A stretch of DNA of 5,580 nucleotides from an uncultured Aquimarina sp. (GCA_937958735.1 CALGNG010000073.1:1-5580); one strand, 5' to 3'. Shown: positions 1 to 5,580, numbered from the stretch's first letter. Numbers and translations are program-made. The notes: generated from the letters alone by a model not told the origin.

Positions 1-199
1 CGATTTTAGAAGTCTAGGCTGCAATAGGTTAATGAATTTTAGAATTAAGAGCTGTTGTTTTATGTTTAGTAGAGGCTTTGTTAGTGGTAAAAAACTTCTT
101 TTTAATTGTAGAGTTCTTAGGAGAGGATAAAAGATTGTATAGTATATGGGATAAGGGAATCTATTGGGCTGTATTGTGGAAGAGGTGTAGTCATAAAAA
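1..199. other. Intergenic stretch with no assignable feature
   Basis: I see no convincing gene here on either strand. The only open frame of any length starts at a TTG and runs into the terminator hairpin. It has no family-like sequence. The left part may be the flank of a gene that lies outside the window. Confidence 0.5.
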
Positions 200-227
200 A
201 AGAGACTCTCTAAAAAGAGAGTCTCTT
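192..227 (-). terminator. Rho-independent terminator of the exported-protein gene
   Basis: A perfect 12-bp stem pairs 200-211 (AAGAGACTCTCT) with 216-227 (AGAGAGTCTCTT) around a 4-nt loop. Read on the minus strand, the stem is followed directly by a run of T, the complement of the A run just left of 200. It lies about 48 bp past the stop codon of the minus-strand gene ending at 275. The T run is only on the minus-strand 3' side, so this is a one-way terminator for that gene. Confidence 0.88.
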
Positions 228-274
228 GGATATAGTAATATTTGGTTACTTGTTTATCTATTATAAATAAGTAT

Positions 275-862
275 TTATAAGTTTACAGTCGTCTTAGTAC
301 TATTATAGTCTCCTTGAGAGATATATACTTCATAATCTGTATTAGGCATTAATCCAGATTGGTATATTTTATTAATTTCTGTTTTAGAAGTTTTAATTTC
401 TTCTAAAGCATTGCTACTCCCTTTTTCGTAAATAATAATAGAAACTTCGTTATTACCTTCGTTGTTTAAGGTAATATTAAGCATTTCGTTTACAATACTA
501 ACTTTAGGTGTGTTATAAATTTTAGTTTCTCCTTCGATTATTTTAGAAAGTTTTGTGGATACAATAATAGGAGTTACTTTAATAGTGTTTTCTGTTTTCA
601 GTTGGATATAATACACCCCCTGCTTAAAGTTAGAGAAATCGATATTTTCTGTAAAAGAATCTGCAACATTTAAAATGTCAGAAAAAATTACTTCGTTGTT
701 TTTATTAGAAATAGATAACACTTCTCCTTGGGATACTTCTGTTAAAGAAATACTTAATTGTTTAGAAGAAGAAACGGTAACATTTACTTTTTTAGAAGCA
801 TTTGCTACTAGAGAAGCTAAAAGAGCGATACTTAATAAACCTGCGTTAATAAACTTTTTCAT
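275..862 (-). CDS. Small exported beta-rich protein of unknown function
   Basis: This is a 195-residue protein with a clear Sec signal peptide: MKK start, hydrophobic core at about 7-19, and an A-N-A cleavage motif at 20-22. The mature part has no cysteine and is rich in short alternating hydrophobic strands. It looks like two beta-sandwich units. Residues about 25-103 have the 'F..GVYYIQL' pattern seen in type IX secretion sorting tails and related Bacteroidota domains. Residues about 118-195 end in an Fn3-like 'LMPNTDYEVYIS' strand pair. These likenesses come from pattern only, and no specific family is recognised. The protein probably acts in the periplasm or at the cell surface. The gene is monocistronic, with its own promoter box upstream and a strong terminator downstream. 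The ATG at 862 is chosen because the signal peptide begins there. No Shine-Dalgarno is visible, as is usual in this phylum. Confidence 0.85.
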   Translation of the reverse strand: MKKFINAGLLSIALLASLVANASKKVNVTVSSSKQLSISLTEVSQGEVLSISNKNNEVIFSDILNVADSFTENIDFSNFKQGVYYIQLKTENTIKVTPIIVSTKLSKIIEGETKIYNTPKVSIVNEMLNITLNNEGNNEVSIIIYEKGSSNALEEIKTSKTEINKIYQSGLMPNTDYEVYISQGDYNSTKTTVNL

Positions 863-881
863 AATTAAAATATTTAAGCGT

Positions 882-909
882 TTTGTAGTTGTTTGTTCTA
901 CACTACAAA
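882..909. promoter_or_regulatory. Dyad over the promoter and start site of the exported-protein gene
   Basis: Perfect 8-bp inverted repeat: TTTGTAGT at 882-889 and ACTACAAA at 902-909, with a 12-bp spacer. It overlaps the -7 box and the predicted transcription start. That is where a repressor operator would sit, but it could also fold as a hairpin in the leader RNA or be chance in AT-rich DNA. Confidence 0.35.
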
Positions 910-913
910 TGTA
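906..913 (-). promoter_or_regulatory. Bacteroidota -7 promoter box for the exported-protein gene
   Basis: Read on the minus strand the sequence is TACATTTG, an exact match to the Bacteroidota TAnnTTTG element. It would place the transcription start near 900-902, giving a leader of about 40 nt before the ATG at 862. I find no clean TTG -33 element at the usual distance, so the call rests on the -7 box and its position. Confidence 0.5.
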
Positions 914-1012
914 CTGCGGTAGTGAGCTTAATTAGATATTCTAAATTGATCCATATTGGTGCTATTTTAACCTAATTACGTTTTTTAGATTCTGTTTTAG
1001 GGTAATTTACAT

Positions 1013-1034
1013 TTAGTTAACATTAGGTTAACAT
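1013..1034. repeat. Two adjacent direct repeats, TTAGTTAACAT / TTAGGTTAACAT
   Basis: Two near-identical copies at 1013-1023 and 1023-1034 share one base, and each contains the palindrome GTTAAC. The core TTAGGTTAA also recurs in inverted orientation at 967-975 (TTAACCTAA). They lie about 20-40 bp upstream of the -7 box at 1053, where an activator or the -33 region would be. Their role is inferred from position only. Confidence 0.3.
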
Positions 1035-1045
1035 AAATAATAATT

Positions 1046-1075
1046 ATTAGTATACTTTTGTGTAAGTATACTAAT
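1046..1075 (+). promoter_or_regulatory. Promoter box embedded in a 10+10 bp inverted repeat
   Basis: ATTAGTATAC at 1046-1055 and GTATACTAAT at 1066-1075 are perfect 10-bp inverted arms around a 10-bp spacer. The left arm and spacer contain TACTTTTG (1053-1060), an exact plus-strand TAnnTTTG -7 box, with predicted transcription start near 1064-1067. There is no clear TTG -33 element. Transcription from here would run straight into the structured segment at 1078-1226. The dyad covers both the box and the start site, so it looks like an operator for a dimeric regulator. Confidence 0.5.
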
Positions 1076-1230
1076 TGCTACTAGTAAAAGGAGAAAAGAA
1101 GAGAAGTGGTACAAAAAGCTTAATATCGATAAAAGAGAAACTTATGATATTTTTTTAATTAAAATGTGACTGACTGCTAACATTGCTTTAGTACCACTCT
1201 TCTTATGTTTAATAAAAAACTAGTAGTTAT
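1064..1230 (+). ncRNA. Candidate structured small RNA, possibly 6S-like
   Basis: The segment has no coding potential but folds into a long irregular rod. The base stem pairs CTACTAGT 1078-1085 with 1219-1226. After an internal loop, 1096-1102 pairs with 1198-1204, then GTGGTAC 1106-1112 with 1191-1197, with a 3-nt bulge at 1103-1105. AAAGC 1115-1119 pairs with GCTTT 1185-1189. Above this is an open region with two hairpins: 1123-1132 with 1142-1150 (9 bp, one bulged G) and 1163-1167 with 1180-1184 (5 bp). A -7 box ends only 4 nt upstream of the expected start, and no comparable box serves the minus strand. A rod of this size with a central open region resembles 6S RNA, and flavobacterial 6S families exist, but I cannot match a consensus by eye. 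The 3' end is uncertain because no plus-strand U tract follows. A small palindromic mobile repeat is the main alternative. Confidence 0.5.
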
Positions 1231-1252
1231 ATAGTTCTTATTGTTTCTAGTT
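1212..1252 (-). terminator. Weak possible terminator of the cysteine hydrolase gene
   Basis: On the minus strand, just past the stop codon at 1254, short A/T-rich stems can form: AACTAG (1247-1252) with CTAGTT (1218-1223), or AACTA (1232-1236) with TAGTT (1218-1222). They lead into a run of six T (complement of 1214-1219). The stems are only 5-6 bp and share bases with the small RNA's base stem, so the call is tentative. Confidence 0.28.
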
Positions 1253-1253
1253 G

Positions 1254-1808
1254 TTACAGGGTAAGGTTCTTTTTTATTTCTGCCAAAGTTTTTACCTCTA
1301 TAGTACCTTTAGTAGGTTTCATTTGTGTCCAAACCCAGTTATAATGTTCTACTACTTTTTCGCCTTTCATATAAGGTGTTTTTCCAGTAGTGTGTCCATC
1401 TTTTACTACTGTAATGTTATAGTCCTTAATAAGGGCAGATTGCACGGTGGATTCTACACAAAAATCGGTGGCACATCCTGTTACTACAATATCGTTAATA
1501 TTTAGAGCCACTAATTTTGGATGTAATTGGGATTCATAAAAAACATCGTTGACATATTTGTCAATCATAATATCGTTAGGTTCTACGATTAATTCATCTA
1601 AATTTTCCCAACCAGTAGTGTTTTTTTCAAATTCGCCACTTCCTGTACCATCGTGTTGAATGTAAATTACAGGGTAATCTAAAGTTCTAAAAATAGCCGC
1701 AAGCTGGTTAATTCTACTTACTACTCCATGGGTATCAAATCGCTCTATTTCTGGTTTAAAAGAGGCTTTTTGCATGTCTATAATTAGTAATGCTTTTTTG
1801 GGTTTCAT
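1254..1808 (-). CDS. Isochorismatase-fold cysteine hydrolase
   Basis: A 184-residue protein, the usual size for single-domain members of this superfamily, which includes isochorismatases, nicotinamidases, N-carbamoylsarcosine amidases and many unassigned amidases. The catalytic triad is visible: Asp11 in 'LLIIDMQ', Lys84 in 'DKYVNDVF' and nucleophile Cys117 in 'TGCATDFCVES'. The TGCAT turn at 110-114 matches the conserved cis-peptide loop before the nucleophile. No signal peptide is present, so it is cytosolic. The nicotinamidase metal-binding D.H..H pattern is not evident, so PncA is unlikely, and the true substrate cannot be told from sequence. The frame stays open upstream to a TTG at 1877, but the ATG at 1808 gives the normal N-terminus (MKPKKALLIIDMQ). 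The extra residues would be hydrophobic and atypical. It is divergent from the TetR-exporter operon, with 143 bp between the starts, so co-regulation is possible but not shown. Confidence 0.9.
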   Translation of the reverse strand: MKPKKALLIIDMQKASFKPEIERFDTHGVVSRINQLAAIFRTLDYPVIYIQHDGTGSGEFEKNTTGWENLDELIVEPNDIMIDKYVNDVFYESQLHPKLVALNINDIVVTGCATDFCVESTVQSALIKDYNITVVKDGHTTGKTPYMKGEKVVEHYNWVWTQMKPTKGTIEVKTLAEIKKNLTL

Positions 1809-1822
1809 TTTAGATATAATGT

Positions 1823-1844
1823 AAAAATAAAGTGTTTTATTTTT
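1823..1844. repeat. A/T-only inverted repeat in the hydrolase leader
   Basis: AAAAATAAA at 1823-1831 and TTTATTTTT at 1836-1844 are perfect 9-bp inverted arms with a 4-bp spacer, ending 15 bp upstream of the hydrolase ATG at 1808. They could form a weak leader hairpin or a protein site. Because the arms are only A and T, chance is a serious alternative. Confidence 0.25.
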
Positions 1845-1852
1845 TAATAATG

Positions 1853-1860
1853 CAAATAAA
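1853..1860 (-). promoter_or_regulatory. Possible -7 box for the cysteine hydrolase gene
   Basis: The minus strand reads TTTATTTG, one mismatch from TAnnTTTG, about 45 bp upstream of the ATG at 1808. A minus-strand TTG lies at 1875-1877, but the 14-bp gap is shorter than usual. This is a weak candidate and the best I find in the intergenic region. Confidence 0.25.
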
Positions 1861-1900
1861 AAGAATATTGTAATCAAGGACTCATAAATAAAAGTTAAAA

Positions 1901-1920
1901 TATTAAAATTAATAGTATTA
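1901..1920. promoter_or_regulatory. Candidate TetR operator ahead of the regulator gene
   Basis: Two overlapping short palindromes lie just upstream of the -7 box: TATTAA-AA-TTAATA (1901-1914) and TAATA-G-TATTA (1910-1920). TetR-family proteins commonly bind such dyads in their own promoter, and the spot between the -33 and -7 regions would suit autorepression. The low sequence complexity keeps confidence modest. Confidence 0.3.
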
Positions 1921-1924
1921 CTTT

Positions 1925-1932
1925 TATATTTG
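1925..1932 (+). promoter_or_regulatory. -7 promoter box of the TetR-ABC-HlyD operon
   Basis: TATATTTG is an exact match to TAnnTTTG, 19 bp before the ATG at 1952. It predicts a transcription start near 1936 and a very short leader of about 16 nt with no Shine-Dalgarno. No clear -33 TTG is present. It is the only good box upstream of three tightly packed genes, so it probably drives them all. Confidence 0.5.
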
Positions 1933-1951
1933 CTTAGTAAAACAATTATAA

Positions 1952-2632
1952 ATGCAAGAGTTACCTATTAAAATTACTACAGATTGTAATTTGTACTTAA
2001 AAAACCCAGAGACTAGCGAGTTAGGACAACGTATTGTTACGAATAGTATAGAACTAATTAACGAATTAGGTTTTGAAGCTTTTACATTTAAGAAGCTGGG
2101 AAAAAAAATTAAATCTAACGAAAGCTCAATATATCGTTATTTTGAAAGTAAGCATCACCTCTTAGTATATCTAATTACATGGTATTGGTCGTGGTTAGAA
2201 TACCGTTTGGTATTTGCTACTTCAAATATTCTAGATCCAGAAGAAAGGTTGCGTATTGCTGTAGAAATTATTACTAAAAAGGTAGAACAAGACTTTGCTT
2301 TTGGTTATATAAATGAAGTATTGTTGTTTAATATTGTAATAGATGAGGGTTCCAAGGCGTATTATACTAAAGATGTAGACGAGGAAAACGAAAAAGGATT
2401 TTTTAAACCCTACAAACGTTTAATAAAACGCTTAAGTGATATGGTTTTGGGTGTAAACCCTAATTATATATATCCAGAAATGTTAATGTCCACAGTTATA
2501 GAAGGGGCACGTAAACAGCGCTTTTTTACCGAGCATTTGCCAGGTTTAACCACAACAATAAAAGAAGATAAAGACACGATTGTTTCCTTTTTTATTCAAT
2601 TGGTATTTCACAATTTAAAAAATAATGTATGA
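1952..2632 (+). CDS. TetR/AcrR family transcriptional regulator
   Basis: A 226-residue DNA-binding protein. The N-terminal TetR helix-turn-helix covers about 25-74. Helix 1 is 'GQRIVTNSIELINELG', followed by 'FEAFTFKKLGKKI', and the recognition helix with the classic 'SSIYRYFESKHHLL' ending is at 58-71. The rest (about 75-226) is helical and divergent, as expected for a ligand-binding and dimerisation domain. About 24 residues precede the HTH, a longer lead than in many TetR proteins. The start at 1952 is supported by the promoter box 19 bp upstream, but an internal start cannot be excluded. Its last codons overlap the exporter gene by 4 bases (ATGA at 2629-2632), so the two are translationally coupled. 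It most likely senses a substrate or membrane signal and represses its own operon. That role is inferred from family habit and context. Its ligand is unknown. Confidence 0.9.
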   Translation: MQELPIKITTDCNLYLKNPETSELGQRIVTNSIELINELGFEAFTFKKLGKKIKSNESSIYRYFESKHHLLVYLITWYWSWLEYRLVFATSNILDPEERLRIAVEIITKKVEQDFAFGYINEVLLFNIVIDEGSKAYYTKDVDEENEKGFFKPYKRLIKRLSDMVLGVNPNYIYPEMLMSTVIEGARKQRFFTEHLPGLTTTIKEDKDTIVSFFIQLVFHNLKNNV

Positions 2633-4290
2633 GTAAAATAAAACTAAGTCCTTGGTCCAGATTTGTGAATTTATTGAGTCTAGATAGACAAGATATTAAA
2701 CAAATCATATATTATTCACTATTTGCTGGATTTGTGGCTTTGTCCCTTCCTTTAGGAATTCAAGCCATTATTAACCTAATTCAAAGTGCCCAATTATCTA
2801 CTTCTTGGGTTATTCTAGTGGCCTTAGTTACTTTAGGAGTGGCGTTTCAGGGAGTGTTGCAATTTATGCAGATTAGAATTATAGAAAATATTCAACAAAA
2901 AATATTTTTAAGAGCTTCTTTCGAATTTGCCTATCGTTTTCCTAAAATAAAATTAAAAGAACTACATAACAATTATCCGCCAGAGCTAGCCAATCGTTTT
3001 TTTGACACCATTACCGTTCAAAAAGTATTACCTAAACTAATTATAGATTTTCCAGCCGCTTTTCTTCAAATTGTCTTAGGGCTTATTTTATTATCTTTTT
3101 ATCACACCTTTTTTATCTTATACGGGGCATTATTAATTCTGTTAATTTATGTGGTGTATAAATATACCGCGAAAAAAGGATTAGAAACCAGTATTAAAGA
3201 ATCTAAAAATAAGTACAAAGTAGCTCATTGGATTCAGCAAATAGCCAGATCGCAAATTGGATTTAAAATTTCTGGCAAAACCACTCTAGGGTTAGATTAC
3301 AACGATCAACTAACATCGGACTATTTAGAGGCTAGAGAAAGCCATTTTGGGGTTCTAAAAAGCCAGTTTATACAACTTATATTGTTTAAAGTATTGGTAA
3401 CAGTAGGGTTGCTTGTTATTGGAGGAATGTTAGTAGTTAAGCAACAGATGAATATAGGGCAGTTTGTAGCCTCGGAAATTATTATTTTAACCATAATAAG
3501 TTCTGTGGAAAAACTAATAGGTGGTTTAGATTCTTTTTACGACGCCTTAACCTCTTTAGAAAAAATAGGACAGGTAGTAGATAAAAAATTAGAACACGAG
3601 GGAGGGGAAGACCCTTTTAGTATTAGTAATGCTTTGAATATTGAGTTGGACGATATTTCTATAGACTCAGATACAGGAATACCTTTATTAAAAGGAATTA
3701 ATTTGCATATACCACAGCAGTCACGAATTCTTATAGACGGGGCATCTGGTCCAGGTAAAACAACTTTGTTAAAAATAATTTCGTCCTTAGAAATGGTTAC
3801 TACAGGTGCTATTTATGTAAACGAAATATCGATAAACGCCATAGCATTGGCAGAGTATAGAGCAGCTATAGGTTTGGTACTGCCTACGCAGACCCCTTTT
3901 GAAGGGACAATCTTGGAAAATATAACCTTTGGTAGAACAGATATTTCCCAAGAACGGTTACATGAAGTTCTTAAAAATTTAGAATTGCTAAGTTTTGTAA
4001 AAAAACAACCTAATGGAATACAAACCATGATATACCCAGAAGATTTACAAATACCTTATAGTGTTACTAAGAAAATATTATTGGCAAGAGCTATTATCCA
4101 TAAGCCCAAGATATTGTTGTTAAATCATCCCATAGAGTTTTTAGATTTTACTTGTGCAGCCAAAGTTGTGGATTACCTAACAGAAGAAAAACACAAATGG
4201 AGTATTGTTTTGGTAACAAACAATAAGCTTTGGGAATCCAAGGCCTTTGAGAAGTACGAAATGAGAGAAGGGACCTTAATTAAAAAATAA
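2629..4290 (+). CDS. ABC exporter (membrane + ATP-binding domain) with degenerate ATPase motifs
   Basis: A 553-residue half-transporter with the fused layout of type I exporters. An N-terminal six-helix membrane domain has helices at about 29-50, 58-80, 143-160, 163-178, 246-270 and 278-297. A nucleotide-binding domain covers about 336-553. There is no N-terminal C39 peptidase domain. In the ATPase domain, Walker A is intact (GASGPGKT, 371-378), and the Q-loop Gln421 and the following 'GTILENITFG' are normal. The later motifs are lost. The LSGGQ position reads IPYSV (475-479), although 'LLARAI' after it is kept. Walker B reads ILLLNH (495-500), with Asn and His replacing the Mg-binding Asp and catalytic Glu. 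The switch His is Asn531. It probably binds nucleotide but should hydrolyse it poorly as a homodimer. The frame is intact and well conserved otherwise, so it does not look like a decaying gene. It starts inside the TetR stop (ATGA) and is followed after 4 bp by a membrane fusion protein, which points to export across both membranes. The substrate is unknown. Confidence 0.88.
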   Translation: MSKIKLSPWSRFVNLLSLDRQDIKQIIYYSLFAGFVALSLPLGIQAIINLIQSAQLSTSWVILVALVTLGVAFQGVLQFMQIRIIENIQQKIFLRASFEFAYRFPKIKLKELHNNYPPELANRFFDTITVQKVLPKLIIDFPAAFLQIVLGLILLSFYHTFFILYGALLILLIYVVYKYTAKKGLETSIKESKNKYKVAHWIQQIARSQIGFKISGKTTLGLDYNDQLTSDYLEARESHFGVLKSQFIQLILFKVLVTVGLLVIGGMLVVKQQMNIGQFVASEIIILTIISSVEKLIGGLDSFYDALTSLEKIGQVVDKKLEHEGGEDPFSISNALNIELDDISIDSDTGIPLLKGINLHIPQQSRILIDGASGPGKTTLLKIISSLEMVTTGAIYVNEISINAIALAEYRAAIGLVLPTQTPFEGTILENITFGRTDISQERLHEVLKNLELLSFVKKQPNGIQTMIYPEDLQIPYSVTKKILLARAIIHKPKILLLNHPIEFLDFTCAAKVVDYLTEEKHKWSIVLVTNNKLWESKAFEKYEMREGTLIKK

Positions 4291-4294
4291 TAGG

Positions 4295-5580
4295 ATGCTA
4301 AATATTTCTAACGATAAATTAAATAAGAGGGTTAATTTAGAACATTTTGAAGCCTATCAGAAACTATCTCATATGGATAGTTTTCCAAAGTTCAATTTGT
4401 TTCTAAAAATTTTTACTATTGCGGGGGTTATTTTTCTTTTCTTTCCTTGGACACAAAATGTTTCGGGGAAAGGGTATGTTACCACATTAAGTCCAGAGAG
4501 TAGGCCTCAAAATATCCAATCGGCCATATCTGGACGTATAGAAAAATGGTTTATACGAGAAGGGGATTTTGTAAAAAAAGGAGACACGCTATTATTCATT
4601 TCCGAAATAAAAACAGATTATCAAGATCCAGAATTAGTTTTGCGTGTATCGGAACAACGTAATGCTAAAACAAATTCGGTAACCGCCTATGGGCAAAAAG
4701 AACAAGCCTTAGCCAATCAAATTGGTGCCTTAAGAAAAGAGCAGGGTTTAAAACTTAGTCAAGCTAGAAACAAATACCTACAAGCCCAATTGCAGGTAAG
4801 TAGCGATAGTATAGAGTTAGAAGCTTCTAAAACTAATGCTACTATTGCAGAAAGACAATTAAAACGTACCCTTACTTTAAACGAAGAAGGTCTAAAGTCG
4901 CTTACAGATTTAGAAGTAAAACGTTTAAAACTACAAGAAACCCAAGCAAAACTAATAGCGAAAAAAAATAAACTGGTATCTAGTAGAAACAAAGTTATTA
5001 ATGCCGAAATAGAAATTAACCGTACCCAAACAGAGTATGATAATAAAATAGCTAAAGCACAAAGCGATCAATCTTCTGCATCTTCAAGTAAGTTTGAAAG
5101 TGAAGCCCAGGTAGCAAAATTAGAAAACACCCTTTCTAGTTATAAGATACGAAAAGGCTTGCAATACATTACTGCCCCACAAAGTGGATACATTAACCAA
5201 GCATTAATAGAAGGAGTAGGAGCTACTTTTAAACAAGGAGAAAAAATACTAAGCATTATGCCTGTAGAAAACGATTTGGCAGTAGAAACTTTTATAAGTC
5301 CTGTGGATGTGCCCTTAGTACATGTAGGAGAAAAAATGCGCTTACAATTCGACGGTTGGCCAGCCATATTTTTTAGTGGATGGCCCAATTCTGGTTACGG
5401 CACCTTTGGAGGTAAAGTAGTAGCTGTAGAACGTAGTATTAGCAAAAACGGGAAATTTAGGGTTTTAATAGCCCAAGATGCAGGAAATCACCCTTGGCCA
5501 AAAGATTTAAGAGCTGGAGCCGGAGCCAATGCCTTTGCTTTATTAAACGATGTACCTATATGGTACGAGATATGGAGAAA
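4295..5580 (+). CDS. HlyD-family membrane fusion protein, C-terminus cut by window edge
   Basis: The frame from ATG 4295 is open to the right edge, giving 428 full codons and no stop. A short cytoplasmic N-terminus (1-34) is followed by one membrane helix at about 35-52. The first lipoyl half is at about 70-103 ('SGRIEKWFIREGDFVKKGDTLLF'-type sequence). A long Gln/Lys/Glu-rich alpha-helical coiled-coil hairpin covers about 112-286. The second lipoyl half is at about 289-325 ('YITAPQSGYI', 291-300), and a beta-barrel region extends from about 326. The barrel contains an unusual Trp/Gly-rich segment at 352-373 (DGWPA, SGWPN, YGTFGG). The periplasmic adaptor links an inner-membrane transporter to a TolC-type channel, and its coiled coil is the part that docks to the channel. 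The sequence at the edge (WYEIWR) looks close to the natural C-terminus, so probably only a few residues are missing. It starts 4 bp after the exporter stop, in the same operon. The start is preceded by only a weak AGG. Confidence 0.9.
   Translation, partial: MLNISNDKLNKRVNLEHFEAYQKLSHMDSFPKFNLFLKIFTIAGVIFLFFPWTQNVSGKGYVTTLSPESRPQNIQSAISGRIEKWFIREGDFVKKGDTLLFISEIKTDYQDPELVLRVSEQRNAKTNSVTAYGQKEQALANQIGALRKEQGLKLSQARNKYLQAQLQVSSDSIELEASKTNATIAERQLKRTLTLNEEGLKSLTDLEVKRLKLQETQAKLIAKKNKLVSSRNKVINAEIEINRTQTEYDNKIAKAQSDQSSASSSKFESEAQVAKLENTLSSYKIRKGLQYITAPQSGYINQALIEGVGATFKQGEKILSIMPVENDLAVETFISPVDVPLVHVGEKMRLQFDGWPAIFFSGWPNSGYGTFGGKVVAVERSISKNGKFRVLIAQDAGNHPWPKDLRAGAGANAFALLNDVPIWYEIWR

Noticed and set aside
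78..266. Plus-strand open frame of 62 codons
   Set aside because: It starts at TTG, runs through the terminator hairpin at 200-227 and has no family-like sequence.
675..935. Plus-strand open frame opposite the exported-protein gene
   Set aside because: It is the antisense of a gene with a clear signal peptide and has no promoter or domain of its own.
1046..1075. Xer dif-like recombination site
   Set aside because: The arms are 10 bp around a 10-bp spacer, not the 11-6-11 layout, and they do not resemble the dif core. A promoter box lies inside the repeat.
1078..1226. Integron attC site or invertible DNA segment
   Set aside because: The expected attC R-box sequences are absent and no integron gene or recombinase is near. 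The nested internal pairing fits a folded RNA better than a simple invertible segment with end repeats.
1251..1505. Plus-strand open frame opposite the cysteine hydrolase
   Set aside because: It is antisense to the part encoding the conserved nucleophile region, and its product is a low-complexity Phe/Tyr/Cys-rich string.
1809..1877. N-terminal extension of the cysteine hydrolase from a TTG start
   Set aside because: The ATG at 1808 gives the family's normal N-terminus. The extension would cover the leader dyad and candidate promoter.
3813..4028. Minus-strand open frame inside the exporter gene
   Set aside because: It is a shadow of the ATPase domain coding sequence.
2629..4290. Exporter as a pseudogene because of lost ATPase motifs
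   Set aside because: The frame is uninterrupted, translationally coupled on one side and tightly spaced on the other. Walker A, the Q-loop and the membrane helices are well kept, so neutral decay is unlikely.
4759..5388. Minus-strand open frames inside the membrane fusion protein gene (4759-4992 and 5140-5388)
   Set aside because: They are shadows of the open HlyD frame, which has lipoyl and coiled-coil features throughout.

Overview
The window is AT-rich chromosomal DNA that looks like Flavobacteriaceae or a close Bacteroidota relative. The grounds are A/T-rich start regions without clear Shine-Dalgarno sequences, several exact matches to the Bacteroidota -7 promoter box TAnnTTTG, and the style of the proteins. 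No tRNA, rRNA, insertion sequence or CRISPR array is visible.

Layout from left to right. Positions 1-199 hold nothing I can assign. A 12-bp perfect hairpin followed on the minus strand by a T run (about 192-227) terminates the minus-strand gene at 275-862, which encodes a small exported beta-rich protein of unknown function. That gene has its own promoter box, overlapped by an 8-bp dyad. Between 863 and 1253 there is no protein gene. This gap holds a plus-strand promoter box inside a 10+10 bp inverted repeat (1046-1075), followed by a roughly 150-nt segment (1078-1226) that folds into a long multi-stem structure. I read it as a structured small RNA, possibly 6S-like.

At 1254-1808 (minus) lies an isochorismatase-fold cysteine hydrolase with its Asp-Lys-Cys triad. 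Divergent from it, starting at 1952, is a tight plus-strand operon: a TetR/AcrR regulator, an ABC exporter half-transporter overlapping it by ATGA, and 4 bp further on an HlyD-type membrane fusion protein that runs off the right edge close to its natural end.

Together the last three genes look like a self-regulated export system. The TetR protein would sense a ligand and control the operon, the ABC protein would be the inner-membrane component, and the fusion protein would span the periplasm toward an outer-membrane TolC-type channel, presumably encoded elsewhere or just downstream. The most striking point is that the ABC protein keeps a good Walker A and Q-loop but has lost the LSGGQ signature, the Walker B Asp/Glu pair and the switch His. 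It therefore looks like a binding-only or non-canonical ATPase rather than an ordinary exporter motor.
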